Assembly: GCA_016859345.1 (NCBI GenBank)
Contig: CM029116.1
Location: 6,178,643 to 6,242,642, forward strand
Direction of reading: 5' to 3'
Length of the DNA: 64,000 bases
Origin: Istiophorus platypterus
Taxonomy: Eukaryota; Chordata; Actinopteri; Istiophoriformes; Istiophoridae
This document shows, in pieces, positions 24,301-37,674 of the stretch (position 1 is the stretch's first letter; each line of letters starts with the position of its first letter). A model generated the notes under the pieces. That model was not told the DNA's origin. It worked only from the letters and a program-made list of their open reading frames with translations, and made no database searches. A program made the position numbers and the translations under genes.

Positions 24301-27300
24301 ATATGAGATGTGTGAAAAAAAAAAATCACACATTCAAATTGTCGAAACGTCAGAACCGTATAAACACAAATTTGTGATATCATAACAGTGATCTTCATCT
24401 CAGTAAACACCACATTTTACCCTGATATATCAATTAGCTTTCAGATTCCTTATCGTTTGCTGCAAGGATGCACCTTATGTAAAATTCAAATAGCAGCACC
24501 AAGGTGACCCCTGTCATTTTCCCCTGAACGTGGAGCTATGGAGTGAACGGCCATATAGTGCGGACGTCTTGTTAGCATGGGTCAAAATCCTAGAGAAAGA
24601 CAAAATACTTGTATAATCAGTCCCAGCATGAGGTCCATGACCTTGCTGCAACAAAGCATAAGTCTTATAAGCTGTTGAGCTACTGTATCCTAACTGATTA
24701 CATGCCGCAGTCACTATGAACTTCATTTTGGAGGTAGTGCGGAGAGAAGGGGCTGTATCCCATTGACAGGATTATATAAATGAGAACCATAATACTGTAA
24801 TCTCCCAGAGAAATGAGAGAAACCAGGGGACACGACGAACCCCGGCCCACTAGCACCCTGGTCTGCAACTGTCAGATTATCAAACAGCTGGTTGTACAGT
24901 GGCAGATTACATTCACACTTCTCCTCCTGAATTAACAGCCCTCACTGCACCGCATCTGTAACACTTAGGAGCACGAGGGGGAAAAAAAATGCCTTTTCAG
25001 GACAGGATCCGTCGAACGAGTCATGCTATATCAGATTACGACTATTCAAGCAGTCATGGAGAAATTGTGAGGATGCATCAGAGTCAAGAGCCAAGTGGCA
25101 GAGCAAAAATGATGCCTGCAATTCTGCCAAGTACGTGGGTTTTTAATTAACTTTGTTCTAGTGAGCGTTAGATTCAGCACTGAGTCTCTTTTTTTCCCCT
25201 CTTTCAGCTCAACAGTGCGGAAAAAATCCCCAAAGTTTAAAGGAAGCCATCATCCTTTCAACAAAGTCACATGTTGTGGGTCACTGGTGCATTTTATGTG
25301 TGCTGGTGTGAATGGGTACAATGGAAAGATGACTCCAGTGTTTGCCTGTATTACAATGGACCAGAATCAATAGTTAGATCCTATTATATCCTCAGTTGCT
25401 GTTTGACTTGTTGTTTAACTCATGTTATCTGGAGCATTTTCTCTCTTTCTGCTCACTGGTTTGTATTGATTTTAAAACAATCCGACCAATGAGGGAAATA
25501 CCAACAAGATAATGAACATCAGTTATAAAATGTTGTTGGTTTTGACAAATGCAGTCAAAAGACGATTGCTCGGGCTATTTGCCTGAGGCAGTTGGCTGAA
25601 AGTGCTGCTCTGCCAACAATTTAAAACATTTTAAAAAAGGATATGGGGATTATCTTTATTAATACATTTATGTGGATAAAAAAAAAACTTAATATTTTTG
25701 AAAGGTGCAGAATAATTATTTTTCTTGCTTTGCATTTTGTATGACAGAAGAACATAATGTGACATGTAACCCTGACCTCCTCTATTCTTGGATTTAACAT
25801 AGCACCGAAAGGGATGAACTGTTGTAATAGAATAAATATTGGACGAAACTGTAGAATCAAATCGGAATCGAAAGGGATGAACTGTTGTAATAGAATAAAT
25901 ATTGGACGAAACTGTAGAATCAAAATCAGTTGAAAAAAAAAGAAGGAAAAATACAACACTCAACAACTATCAGGTCAAACTCAATCAATCTATTGGAAAC
26001 TGGACTGAAACATCCAGTGTAGTTCTGGCTGATTGTTTGATTTTGACCTGGCATCATGTTTTGAAACCCCTAAAAAAAAACAAAAAACAAAAAACAAAAC
26101 TAGAACCAAGCACGGGGGCTTCTGTAATCCCTTGATTGCTGATTTTTGCTGTGGTACAAATCATTGGTGCCTGAATACTTAACATTTGCATCGAATGGTT
26201 CCTGATTTTTACGTCAGGATATCTTGTATGTATCTCCATGTTTGTTGTCATATCGTTGAGTGCAACAATGAAATTGGATTGTCACTGAATGTGTGGGCTG
26301 TCACATCCGACGTAGCTTAGCTTTCAAAGCTATGTTCTGCCGGTGTGATCCAGGACATCATGCTGTTCTGTGTCAAAAATCATAATCACCTTTTCCACTT
26401 GCTAATTGATTCGCTATAGGCATGCCCCATGTGGCATTGGACAAAGACATCTCTTTAAAAAACAAAAAACAAACTGTGAATATAAATTGAGGTTATGGTT
26501 GTTGTTCATGACTTGCACTCAACTGTCCTTAGTCCTTAGCGATAATCATATCAAACCTGAAATATTAAATAAAATCCTGTAAACCAGAGACAAAACAAGC
26601 AAAGCTCAGCGTTATCTGTCACATTTTGGGCAGGGAGAGGAATTTCATTACTTCTGCGAGATTTTCTAATCTGTGTGTCAGGGCCCTGACAATTTTAAAC
26701 CAGGAGTGTGTAAAGTTTATAATCCGCTACCTAATGAAGATGTTATTTACAAGCCTAAGCCTGAGTGAGGTAAACATGGGGTTGAATAGAGTTTGAAAAA
26801 AAAAAAATTGATAAAAACTCAGGGAAGCTAGAAGCTGCTGCTGAGCCTGTGGAACGTGTGATAACTTGAGAGGACCCCCCCAAACCACACACACAGCCTC
26901 TTTTCATCCACAGCTCTAGGACTGATTGCTTTACATTCATTGGTTTGACCCCTATAACTAATGGCTCTAAACGCATGAATGGATACGCTGCTTTACACCA
27001 ACGATGAATAACCGTGGGCAAATGCATAATAGTTGGTAAGTCTTGAATAGTAAGAAACTGCAAGCTATATCTATGTATGTTAAGAAAAATAAGACCTTGG
27101 TGACGTAAAGTGTAGCATGTGAACATATAAAAATATTATGTGTAATAAAGTAATTTCTCTGTAGTGCAACAATAATAACGACAATAACAAAGAAACCAGG
27201 GGTTACTTAATTCATAACTCCTGTTCTATTATAAAACGAATGAGCTGTCTCATGAAAATTGTTCACCAGAAAACGAATGTTTGAAAGGGAAGTCAAATTT

Positions 27301-28298
27301 ATCACATCAATCAAATGCGCAAAAATGGGAAAGCCACATTTTGAAAGACATATTAGCGTGATAACAGCTCAGATCTTTCTCGATGCGGTCCCAAAGTTTT
27401 GTGATAACGTTTCCATGCAGTAACGGAAAAGGCCTGCGCACGCAGAAAAGGAAGTGGTCAAAGCCAAACCAGAAATAAAAGGGTTAAGGATGTAATGTTC
27501 TCACATAACTTTAGTCATTCTGAAACAATTCCCAACATGACGGAACTTATACATGCATGTTCATGGAAGTCATATGTTATAAAAATCAGAAAAAAAAAGT
27601 ATAAGACATTTAGCATCTTGATGAATAAAATCTCGAGGGGGCACTCATTCATAAAACGAACTGGACACGACCGTCACTGAGTAAATCAAAAGATGCTCTG
27701 AAATACATGAGTACATACAAAAGTGGTAAGAAGTAGTGCTGTTATATCAGTTTCTGTGCGCTATAAATATGAAAATCCATTATAACGGAGTCCTCGGAAA
27801 AACCTGCTGCAGTTCCTGAAAATAATAACACGGCAAACGTTCCTCAAAAAGATACCACTTACCATCACTTACCCACAAGATCATGGCTTGACATAGACAT
27901 TTTTTTTTGTCCACACAAAACAATGTTACAACGTTACAGCTTTTTTTTTGTTTTTTTGTTTTTGCGAGAAAAAAAAAAAACCCAAAACAAAACAGAAAGG
28001 CCAAGATGGTCAAGAGTCATGATGTCAGGAATCGACAACCATCTGTCATTATAAAAGGGGATTTTCTTTTCTTCTGATCGAGACTAGAATGTTCATGTGC
28101 TCTACATCGAAACTACGGAAAACACTAAACTCTGCGTTAAAAAGTTTTCTGTTTTGATTGTAACAATGCAGTTCGACACATTCAGACGTGGATCTTTTTT
28201 GTTGGCCCGGCGGTCACCGTAGTCCTCTGACGGCAACGACGACAACGCACGTGTGTAGTGGGTTCGGGACAGTCTCGTACCCGGGTTCCGCTCGCGGG
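21346..28298. other. bach1-grik1 convergent intergenic region
   Basis: About 7 kb lies between the two convergent genes. No convincing coding exon was seen. The region should hold the grik1 3' UTR and, if it exists here, the grik1 C-terminal tail exon, but I found neither a clear tail exon nor a canonical minus-strand poly(A) hexamer just downstream of the last exon. It contains a 63-bp tandem duplication and several poly-A/poly-T tracts (for example 27901-27980). Confidence 0.5.
25806..25926. repeat. Two-copy 63-bp tandem duplication
   Basis: The block starting CGAAAGGGATGAACTGTTGT at 25806 recurs at 25869 and is nearly identical over about 57 bases. This is a recent tandem duplication in the bach1-grik1 gap. 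Confidence 0.9.
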
Positions 28299-28588
28299 TT
28301 AGTACTTGTTGTGCCACTCGCACTGGCCGACACTCACCTCCTCGATGTCCAAGTTTTTCCTGGATTTGTAAATAAACTCTCCGATCGCCACGAAAACCGA
28401 GAGGACCAGTCCGGCCGCCAGCACAATAAAGATCCCCCCTATGTTTTCCACGCCCAGGGCGCTGGCCTCTTTGCTGTCCTCCTCCGGGCAACCATTTCCC
28501 CTCCACCATTTCTCCTTCATCATGTGCAGCTTTCCCTCCTCCTGGAGCTGCAAGATGGCAATGGTGACCTTGTCTCTGTAAGGGGAGC
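28299..28588 (-). CDS. grik1: Last visible grik1 coding exon with read-through tail
   Basis: The exon encodes SPYRDKVTIAILQLQEEGKL through M4 to KSRKNLDIEE, ending at a good donor GAG|GTGAGT (28338/28337). If the donor is not used, the frame runs 12 more codons (VSVGQCEWHNKY) to TAA at 28299-28301. In mammals the sequence after DIEQ comes from alternative tail exons; none was found between here and bach1. Either the read-through is a short isoform or the tail exon has diverged beyond recognition. Confidence 0.7.
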
Positions 28589-31500
28589 CTGCAGCAAGAA
28601 CACCGGCTAAGATTAAAAACCATTATTACTGCCATTACGAGCCAAGTAACCTTTGTGGTTTGTTGTTTTGTACACATTTAGGGGGCATTTGCTGATTATA
28701 GTCGTCAGTATGTAATTTGTTGCTCATCTCTCTTACCAATCGGGGTTCCCACACCATAGCCCTTCGAATCTATCAAGCCGCCGATCTGCGTGAGGTTGCA
28801 GTTGCGCTGGCTGATGTACTCAATGCTGGTCGACTCCATCAGAAGAGCGTAGTCAGTGGTGAGGACCCTCTGAATCCCCTCGCGGTTGTTCTTCACCAGG
28901 GCTGTGTTCTTCCTGCTGCTCATGAATGCCCACATTTTCTCGTAGGTCGAGATCTTAGATTTCTGTTGAATCAGAATCAGGATTTGAGGAAGCTTGAAAC
29001 AGCACAGGTTTTGATGTTCAGGTCATGGTCTGGTCCCAGCAAATGAAAACAGAGAGTTCTGAACAGAAGAGACTCATGGCTGCTAGTCGACGGTTGTTTT
29101 TTAATATTTAAACTTAAAGAGTATCTGGGGACTAACTGCTGACAGGAGCTTTTCATTCTGATGCACGGCAGGAAATGGGCTGTGACACGTGTTAACAAAT
29201 TTTGCCTAAGTTCATTCAATTTCCGCTGCACGTTCAGATGACCTGGAGGATGTGCCGCCAGCAAAACGACAAATCATTAAAATCTTTATGGGGAAAAGAA
29301 AACTGCCCACAGGTTTTTGTAAAGCTACATGTAAGAGGTTTCTAAGCTACTGATCTCTGATCCCCCCCCGCCCCCATCTCCACATCCTGCCGACCCCATC
29401 AGACAGAACACAACATGTAACTGTAATGACTGAGGACTGATGGCTCAAGGGTAAAACTCTGTCAGGCTAACACACACAGCCACTGCTGCTGTAAAAAAAC
29501 TTTCCCATTTATTGTGTGAGGGAGCGAAGGGTTACCTTAAAAAAGGTCATGGTGGAGCCGTCCCTCACAGCCCCATACTCTATTTTTGTCTGCTTGGCCA
29601 AGTCGTCGGCAGAGTCGATGGGTGAGTCCATTCTCTCCACAGTGAGGAAGGCAGCCAAGTTGGCAGTGTACGACGAGATAATTATCAACGTAAAGAACCA
29701 CCATATTCCACCGACTATCCTGGTAGAGAGGGCCTTGGGCATCAGTTCGGATCCTGTGGGAAAATGACACAATGTACATTAGCAATTCTACAAGCATATA
29801 CTATCACAAGCCAAGGATGAGCAAAGTATGCAGCAAATACAGTGACCGCCGTGAAAGTGACTGGCGTACGTTTCCTCCCAGGTGCACCACAAACATTATC
29901 CTGAGTGGGAAAGCAACGGTCGAGGTGCCCGAGCGAAAGGGGAGCTCCCTCCAGGTAGGAAAACAGCCCAAAATCACGGCACGGTCACGGGTGCAGTCGG
30001 CTTACCTTGCTGCATAAGCGCTCCGACGCCGAACCAGACGCTATTAATTAGAGTGAAGTTGTTTTCAACCACGTCTGAGTCTGGGTTGCAGGGGTGAGGG
30101 TTGTACCACTCATAGGGAGTGAACCTGAAGAGGAAGAATTAAATGGCCACAATTAATAATGTGAAAAAAAAGAAAGAAAGAAAGAAAAAGACATGATGAC
30201 TTGATAATGAGAAGATACTACCGTATTTGGGTCTGTGGCAACAGCTTATATTTTAATCATTACTTGCTGTGTTTAACCTCTTTTCCAGCTCTTTTTAATG
30301 ACATTCATAAATCATGGATCCAAATGACCTGTTGCATGCAGGAAATTAAAAAGTTCAACCAAAGTGAAATTTTGCTTTAAGTTGATTCTTATTACCTCAC
30401 GCGAAACCAACTACGATAAACATATTCTTTTGTCCCATTTATTAGCATGTGCGTTATGTGTTTTTTACACAAAGAATCAAAGACGTTATAGGATATCCAC
30501 CCATCCTAAACCACAGAACATGTTTAATGTATAGTAACTGATTTTTTTTTCACTGTTAAGTGGCCTATTTAGAAAATCTTGTATATGTATTATGTATTCT
30601 TAGCAAAACATTCCTGTTAGACAAATCAAAGTGCTTCACTTTTTCCCCCCTTCTAGCAGTGTACCTGGCGATGACGAACAGCACGCAGCTGACACCGAGG
30701 CAGGCCAGCAACACATACATCCAGATGTCAGGAGAGAGCGGGTTGAGGAAGGAGAACACCCCCGGATTGGTGCCGTTGGGTTTGTGGTAGAGGATGCTGA
30801 TCCCCAGCGTCATGAAGGGCTTGGAGAAATCTATCACCTTTTCCCTCACGTACGTGATGGTGAGCGGGGCCACGGCGAGGTCGGCCACCTTGGGAAGGTG
30901 AGGGGGGACGAAAACCAAGGTCAGCCTGACACCGACCATCACCTGAACACCCTCCCTCTCTCTTCTCTGGCAACACCGACGGATGGATACTCACGTGATC
31001 GATGAGTTCCCGCACCATGCCGTTCCACTCCCCCTTGTCATTCTGGGCCCCGTACTTGCCGTCTGATACCAGCTTCACCTCGTAGGAGAAGCCCAAAATG
31101 TTGGAGAGCTCCTTGAGGAGGTCGAGGCAGTAGCCCTCGAAGCGGTCGTTCCCGTACAGGGGCTTGTCAGATTTCTTATACATGACGTAGGGATTTTCCT
31201 GGGAAAAAAGAAAAAGACGCAGTGTTGACTTCCTTTATTTTTCTTTTTTCTCCTCAAGACGTTCTCAATCAAATAATGCCTGATAATACTTCTACTTTTG
31301 TTCATACCAGTATAGTAGTGACGATCAGGGTTCTGTTGGCCATCGAGTCAGTCACATTTGTGGACGAATCCTTGTTGCTGTCTGTTAAGTTAAGGCCTGT
31401 CTGGGAGTTCCACACACCGATCTGTGGAGAATAAAAAATCTGAGTAACCGCACTGACTGGACGTCAAAGATCCGTAGCTGCCTGAGTCCCCCTCACAAGG

Positions 31501-34500
31501 TAAACAATGCAAAGAAGGGAAAAGAAATAAACACTAGGAAGCAAAAACAAACAAACAAACAAACAATGAGAGGCCAGGGAAAGGAAAAAAAAGGAAAGGA
31601 ACACAAAACACAATATCTTGTAAAACTATGCCATGTCCAGCATGGACATGTTGAATATCTCTTCCCTTCCTTACTTATCATGAATATGGGAGACATCACA
31701 GAGGGCATCGGGAAGAGTAAATTCGTAAAGAGTGTTATAAATCCTTTAGTCTGCCGGGGCAGCTAAAGTACAGACCTTTTTCCACACTTTATTCAGACGG
31801 TTGTTGCCTGCGATTGTCTTGCAGAAATAATAAAAAGAAAGTGTTTTAATCACAGAGCCCTGAGCTTAAAAGAAAAGTACAAGCACTCATGGTGAATCCT
31901 GGCTTCAAGATAAATGTGGAGAGTAACTCCTCTGGTTACAACCCTTATTTTCCTTTTAAATTCAGTCTTTAGCTCCAACTGCGTTAACGTGAGTTTAATT
32001 TCCTTGTAGCGAAGAGATCTGCCACAAACAGATAACAGGCCCGTTAATGACCTGTGGACGCTGTGAGCGGCGTTGTCAGTGATTAAAGGGACATCCACAA
32101 CCGTCTGAGTTAAAATGATAAGTATTTGCAAGAGCTATGGGTCGAATCAGCTCCATTGACGCTTTAAGTCATCATCCTGCAAGTTTAGAAAACAAAAAAA
32201 CAAACAACAACGGAAAACAGTGAAGAGCAGTGGCCTTGTTTGTCTCTGGTTTGTCCTACACTGCCCAGCTCTGCTAGAATGTCCACAATCACAGCCTTCG
32301 CTGACGATATAGACTCGGGGTCAAATAGTTCACCTTCTCCAAGCCATCCTCCTTTAGGCTGATGACGTCTAAATCAAATTCTTTCCGCAGGCCATCTGTC
32401 TTGTTTATAATTATTTGTCCCGTCAAGCCGTTCCATTGTGCCTGCAGCGTGGAAAAAGGGCAGAAAACAAAACAGAACAAAAAAATGAATCCCTCAGTTT
32501 TTTTTTTTTATTGTCTTAATATTTAAATGTGAAGCCAGGCAGAAGACTGGAAAAATGAAAACAATTCTTAATGAATAATTGATGAGCCCTCCATTAGGAA
32601 ATGAACAGTGACAAAAGGCTAACTGCATCTTAATGGACATTTTTTGCATTTGCTGGAAGTTCAGCAGAAATATTAAGTGTCTCTGAGTGTATAACATAGT
32701 GGACGATGATGTAAATAGAGCAGGCAGGCATGGCCTTTGTCTGAGAGGAGAGCAGTGGGTGGGCAGCAGAGCTAAGAGCTATCTGAACGCAGTTAATAAG
32801 TGAGCTCAGCTGAATAACAGTCAGGTTAAATCTCTATTCCAGACGGCTTAGAGAAATGAGCCGCATCTCAATTCTGCGTCGACAGAGAAAAGCCGAGGAG
32901 CCAGTCTCTTCATGGGGAGAGCTACTTGAGCTACAAACACATACAGCTACTGTAAATTGGCCTTCAATTCGGCTCACTGCATTTGGTATTTTTAAGTTCT
33001 TCTGGCCACCAATCAAAGTGTAGCCAAAGTATTTTTTAAAGCTGCAATTCACGCCAAAACACACACAAATAGAGGGAAGATCCAACACTTTTGATCCATT
33101 ACATCTAAACAACTCTTTTCCATCTCAGTGCACCTCGGAAGTGGGTGAAGTTTTGCCACAATTCCCTACTCTGCTTCTCCATTTCATCAAAAAGAGACAT
33201 AATCTAGTCCCACTCTGATTAAAAGACTTCAGCTGTGTAAACAAAAGCATGCAGCCGCTCCCCAATTAACATATTATCAGTGGTAAAACTGGGTTACATA
33301 TGATAATGCATGCAACTTTTTGTGAAGAGCCAGTTCCTCCTGCACAAACACAGCAAACAGCTGGAAGAACGTAGCTCTCTCGCAGATTTTCGTGAATGAG
33401 TGTAATTGTAATAAACCGTTGTTATGTTCGATAAAGGGGACACAGGTGTGGACAGAAGCTGAAAAGTGTTGACAGACAAATAAATAAACAAATAAATAAA
33501 TAAATAAACCACGGCATGCGGGAGAAGAGCCGTTTATTTTTCAAGGATTTGTATTGAGGCTCACAGCGGTGCGCCTCGCTTCGTGTGTGCTCTCAGAACC
33601 GAAAATACCGAGGGTGCTTTTGAGCCACACAAACCAAAATGCCGCTGAGCACACGGCACCGACGGAAGCTCCAAACCGACCACAAACCACACCGACGAGT
33701 TAATGTTTTATTGGACTCTCGGGCAAACTGTCCCTCGCAGCAATAATTGATCGTAAAACAATCCAATAATGTAGTGACACCATGTGTTAATTCCCAAGAA
33801 AACCCCAAAACACTCCAAACTCAATATTCTCTATGGTCTGTTTGCATTAGAAATCAATAACTGGTTTTATTAGGAAATGCCAAACAATTGTGAGCCTTTG
33901 TATTTCATCATCTTTCTCTTTCAGCCCTCGAACAGAGACTTGCATCAGTCAGTCAAACAGTTTACATCGGGGGAAATGATCCTATTCAGCCCATTGGAAC
34001 CAAAACAGACGTATCCTGAGCCATCAGCACAAGCAACAAGCCGTGGACAAAAAACAAACCCTGAGTGGAATGAATTAAACCGCGTTGTGCTGCGGCGCCG
34101 CACTGCTTCACAAGCTTTACATTATGAATTACTGTGAGCTATAGGTTTGGTTCTAAATGCAGAGAAATGCGCAGTACTAGAGGGGCTGTGTTCCGCACAG
34201 TGTAACTGACATTCACAAACAACACTGCCGTTTAGTCCACACTTCACCAGGGGTCGGTTTCCACCACCAGATTCAATCGGAGAGATCTTCTGGGTCTATG
34301 GACGGCAGCAGGGTATCACTTGGTGAAGCTGCTCTTTGATTAGACTGCCTCACACGCTCTTATTGCACCCATCCGCCAGACCCACTTGACCCCTAAATCC
34401 AGATTTACTCCTGTCATTAAGTCTCTTTTTTTTTTTTTTTTTTCAAATCCTCACCAATCAAAACCGTCTCCCTTCCCGACCATGTGTTGGTGTCATTACT

Positions 34501-37500
34501 TTGCGCGTCGGGACGGCTCGGATCGGGGGATCCAGATGACATAAAGGGAAATAATGAGATTGCGACACAGTTCAATGAAACCTCACTGGACATCCGCGAA
34601 CTTGTGAGAGGGGCACTGTGATAAATTAGAAAAAAAAAAAAACCCACACAATTTCCTTTTTGCCATCCACACAAAGCAGCATCCTTCTGCGTATGCATTT
34701 TAATACGAAAACAGTCCAATACAGGGAGCTTAACCTGAATTTTGTTGAGCTGTTGGTTGTTTTGTGAAAATTTCTCTGCAAAAGTTAAGTTTTTAGTATC
34801 AAATATGACACAGCATTGATTCCTGAAGGGGAAAATCTCTCTTTTTCTTTTTAATCCTTCCCCTCCACCACTTGGGCAGAGCGCAGGTGGAGTCAAGGGA
34901 GTAGTATCCCTGGATCCAATGGCTCCGTCAAGGGCCCTTAAGATAAAGTATAGCTATGAGCTAACCATGCTAATTTACAGTCTTCGGGGGGCCACTACAG
35001 TTCTTTTGAATGTTTTCACCCATTTAACTAATAGGTTTTTTTACATTATGCTGCTGCTGCTGTTGATTTACCAAACCATAACACAGGATTTCTAATATTT
35101 CACATCAACAGATTCAAGAATGTTTCAGACCTCTTGATTTGATTTTAATGTCGTGATAAAATTAATAGAAAACAACTGCCATATTCTGGTACCTGATATC
35201 AGTTTCAACATTTTGCCTGTTTTTCCCAACACCAACCTCCTGCCCTTTTAGACCCTGCTATTCCATCACTCTCCAGTAGTTGTCCTCAGCTCTTCAGTCA
35301 CCTGATCTCCACCTGCACCCCCTAATCAGCTCTCCCAGTATACATATACCTGTATATACCGGCCTCCTTCCACCTGTTCCCCCACCAGATTGTCTAATTA
35401 ATCATATGGAAGCTTCGTAAAATATTAGCTGCTGAAAAAAAAAGCTAATGATTTGTTTTAAATGGGGCTAAATCCTTGAAATGAAACTTCCAGTATGATC
35501 CTTTTGAATTAGTGCAATTTAATAAAAACAGCTTGACCATGCTTTAGAGGATCAAGGATCTTATTTTTTAAATTGAGCGTAAAACCAAAAACAGAGTAAA
35601 TGGCTGGTAATGATTAGCAGACAAGTTTCTTGTATTTTATACTTTAGTGTATTTATGTAGAAATGATTATCACCAAGTGCAAATTTATCTGCAGAGACTG
35701 TACAGCTGTAAAGTTATTTACTCTCACTCCACTCTCTGGCATTGGCTGTGTCCTTCAATACTCTGTCCCCACATGCAACTGAAAAGTTCATTTGACAAAG
35801 AAAAATCTAATCAAGAGAGTGTCATATGAAAAGTGCCTATTAAATTCACATTAATATACAGTCAAGACCGTGAGTATATTTGACAGTTACACATTTTCTT
35901 TCATTAGCTCTGAGCTTCAGCACATTCAATTTGAAATAAAATAAGGGATGTTGTATCAAAGTGCCAATTCTCTCTCGCTTTAATTTGAGTGGGATTGCGT
36001 TAAAATAGAAAGAACCGTGTTGGATATGTGGCCATTTCAACAAAACATACCCAAGGTCTACAAATTAAAAAAAAACAAAAAAAACAAAAACAAAAACTGG
36101 AGCGATTTCCACTGGAGCGAAATCAAACAAAAAGTCATTATATTTATTATTTTGTGGAAAATCCTTTGCAGGCAGCGACTGCCTGAAGTTCTTAACCCAC
36201 AGACATTAGAAGACTTTTTGTATGTTGCCTGTTGATGATCTATGGAGCTTCGCTGCAGCCTCCTTCAGCTTCCGCTCGTTGTGGGGTCCCTCTGCATTTA
36301 GCCCGGGCTTCACCGAGTGGATTTGCCTCTCAGGAGGACTGAGATCGGGTGACTGACTCGGCCAGTTGAGGACATTCCACCTCTTCACCCTGCTTTTTCT
36401 GTGTGTTTAGGATCGTTGCCCTGCTGAATGTTGAAACGTCGTCCAACGGGTTTGAATGGGTGTGACTGAATCTGAGCCCATTGATCATTCCCGTAAACCT
36501 CTGCATTCATGCTGTTTCTCCTGTCAGTTTTTTAGTCATCGATAAACGCCAGTTCCATTGGTAGCCATAGCCGCCCGAGCCATAATAGGACCACCGCCGC
36601 GTTTGACAGACGAGGTGACGGCTCTGGGCCGTGAGCTTTTCCTTTTTGCTAAATTCACCGGAGCTTGATTTGTTGTTTCAGCAGTCCACAGAACTTTGTT
36701 CCTGCACTCTACCGGTGTATTTTGGGTTTTTTTTGTTAACCGCAGTCTGGCCTTTCTGTTTTTGAGGTTCACAAGGGGTTCACATCTTGTAGTGAATCCT
36801 CTGAGGCTAATGTCTTGAAGTCTTCTCTTGATCGCTGACAGGGAAACATGTTTGCCTGCATCCTGGAGAGTGTTCTTGACCTGCTGTGCAGTTCATAAAG
36901 GTTTTTTTTTTTCTTCTGCATTTGTCATCAAAAGACTTGTGTTCCTTGGTCCACCAGGTCGATTGCAATTTTCCAGTTTTCCTGTACACACCTGCTTCTT
37001 TAGAAAGTAACCGACTGTTGATTTTGGGAAGCCAAGCTACCGCTGATACCTGAGAGATTTTTGCTTTTACTTTGAGCTTCCCTGTCATCTTCTTCACTGG
37101 CATGGCTCTTTACTCCTCACGCTGTCAGAAAGCTCCATCTCAATCTAAATGACAACTCTCAACTCTCTGAAACACCAGTGAGCTGTCTTTATTTCAAATT
37201 GAATGTGCTGATGCTCAGAGCCTGAGGAACATAAACGGTATAACTGGTCAAACACTTATGGTCTGGACTGGATCCTTGCAAGGCTGAGAAATTCAACTTC
37301 CCCAATTAAACTGGGATAATTACAACTGAACAGACAGATTAACATCGCGGGATACTTATTATGGCATCAATCACAAACATTATGAAATTAGTATTCAGCT
37401 TTGGGGCTTTGTCTAACAAAATCTGTTTAAAATCTTTATTATCTTATCCTGTTTGCATTAAACATTCATCCAGCTCCAGATCTCAATGGAGACCTCTCAT

Positions 37501-37640
37501 CAGCTCATGACGTCAATCCCTGTCTCCTGAGGAAAATTATTTTGAATAGAACCGTCGCAGTTGCATTCACCACATCTGATCTAACTCTATTGTTTCTGCT
37601 CCCGCACCCAAGGAAATGAAATAGAGGCAGCAGGCTATGA

Positions 37641-37674
<34 letters not shown>

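Noticed and set aside
28102..28677. 191-codon minus-strand frame across the last grik1 exon
   Set aside because: It is out of frame with the clearly conserved M4-encoding grik1 sequence, so it is a shadow frame.
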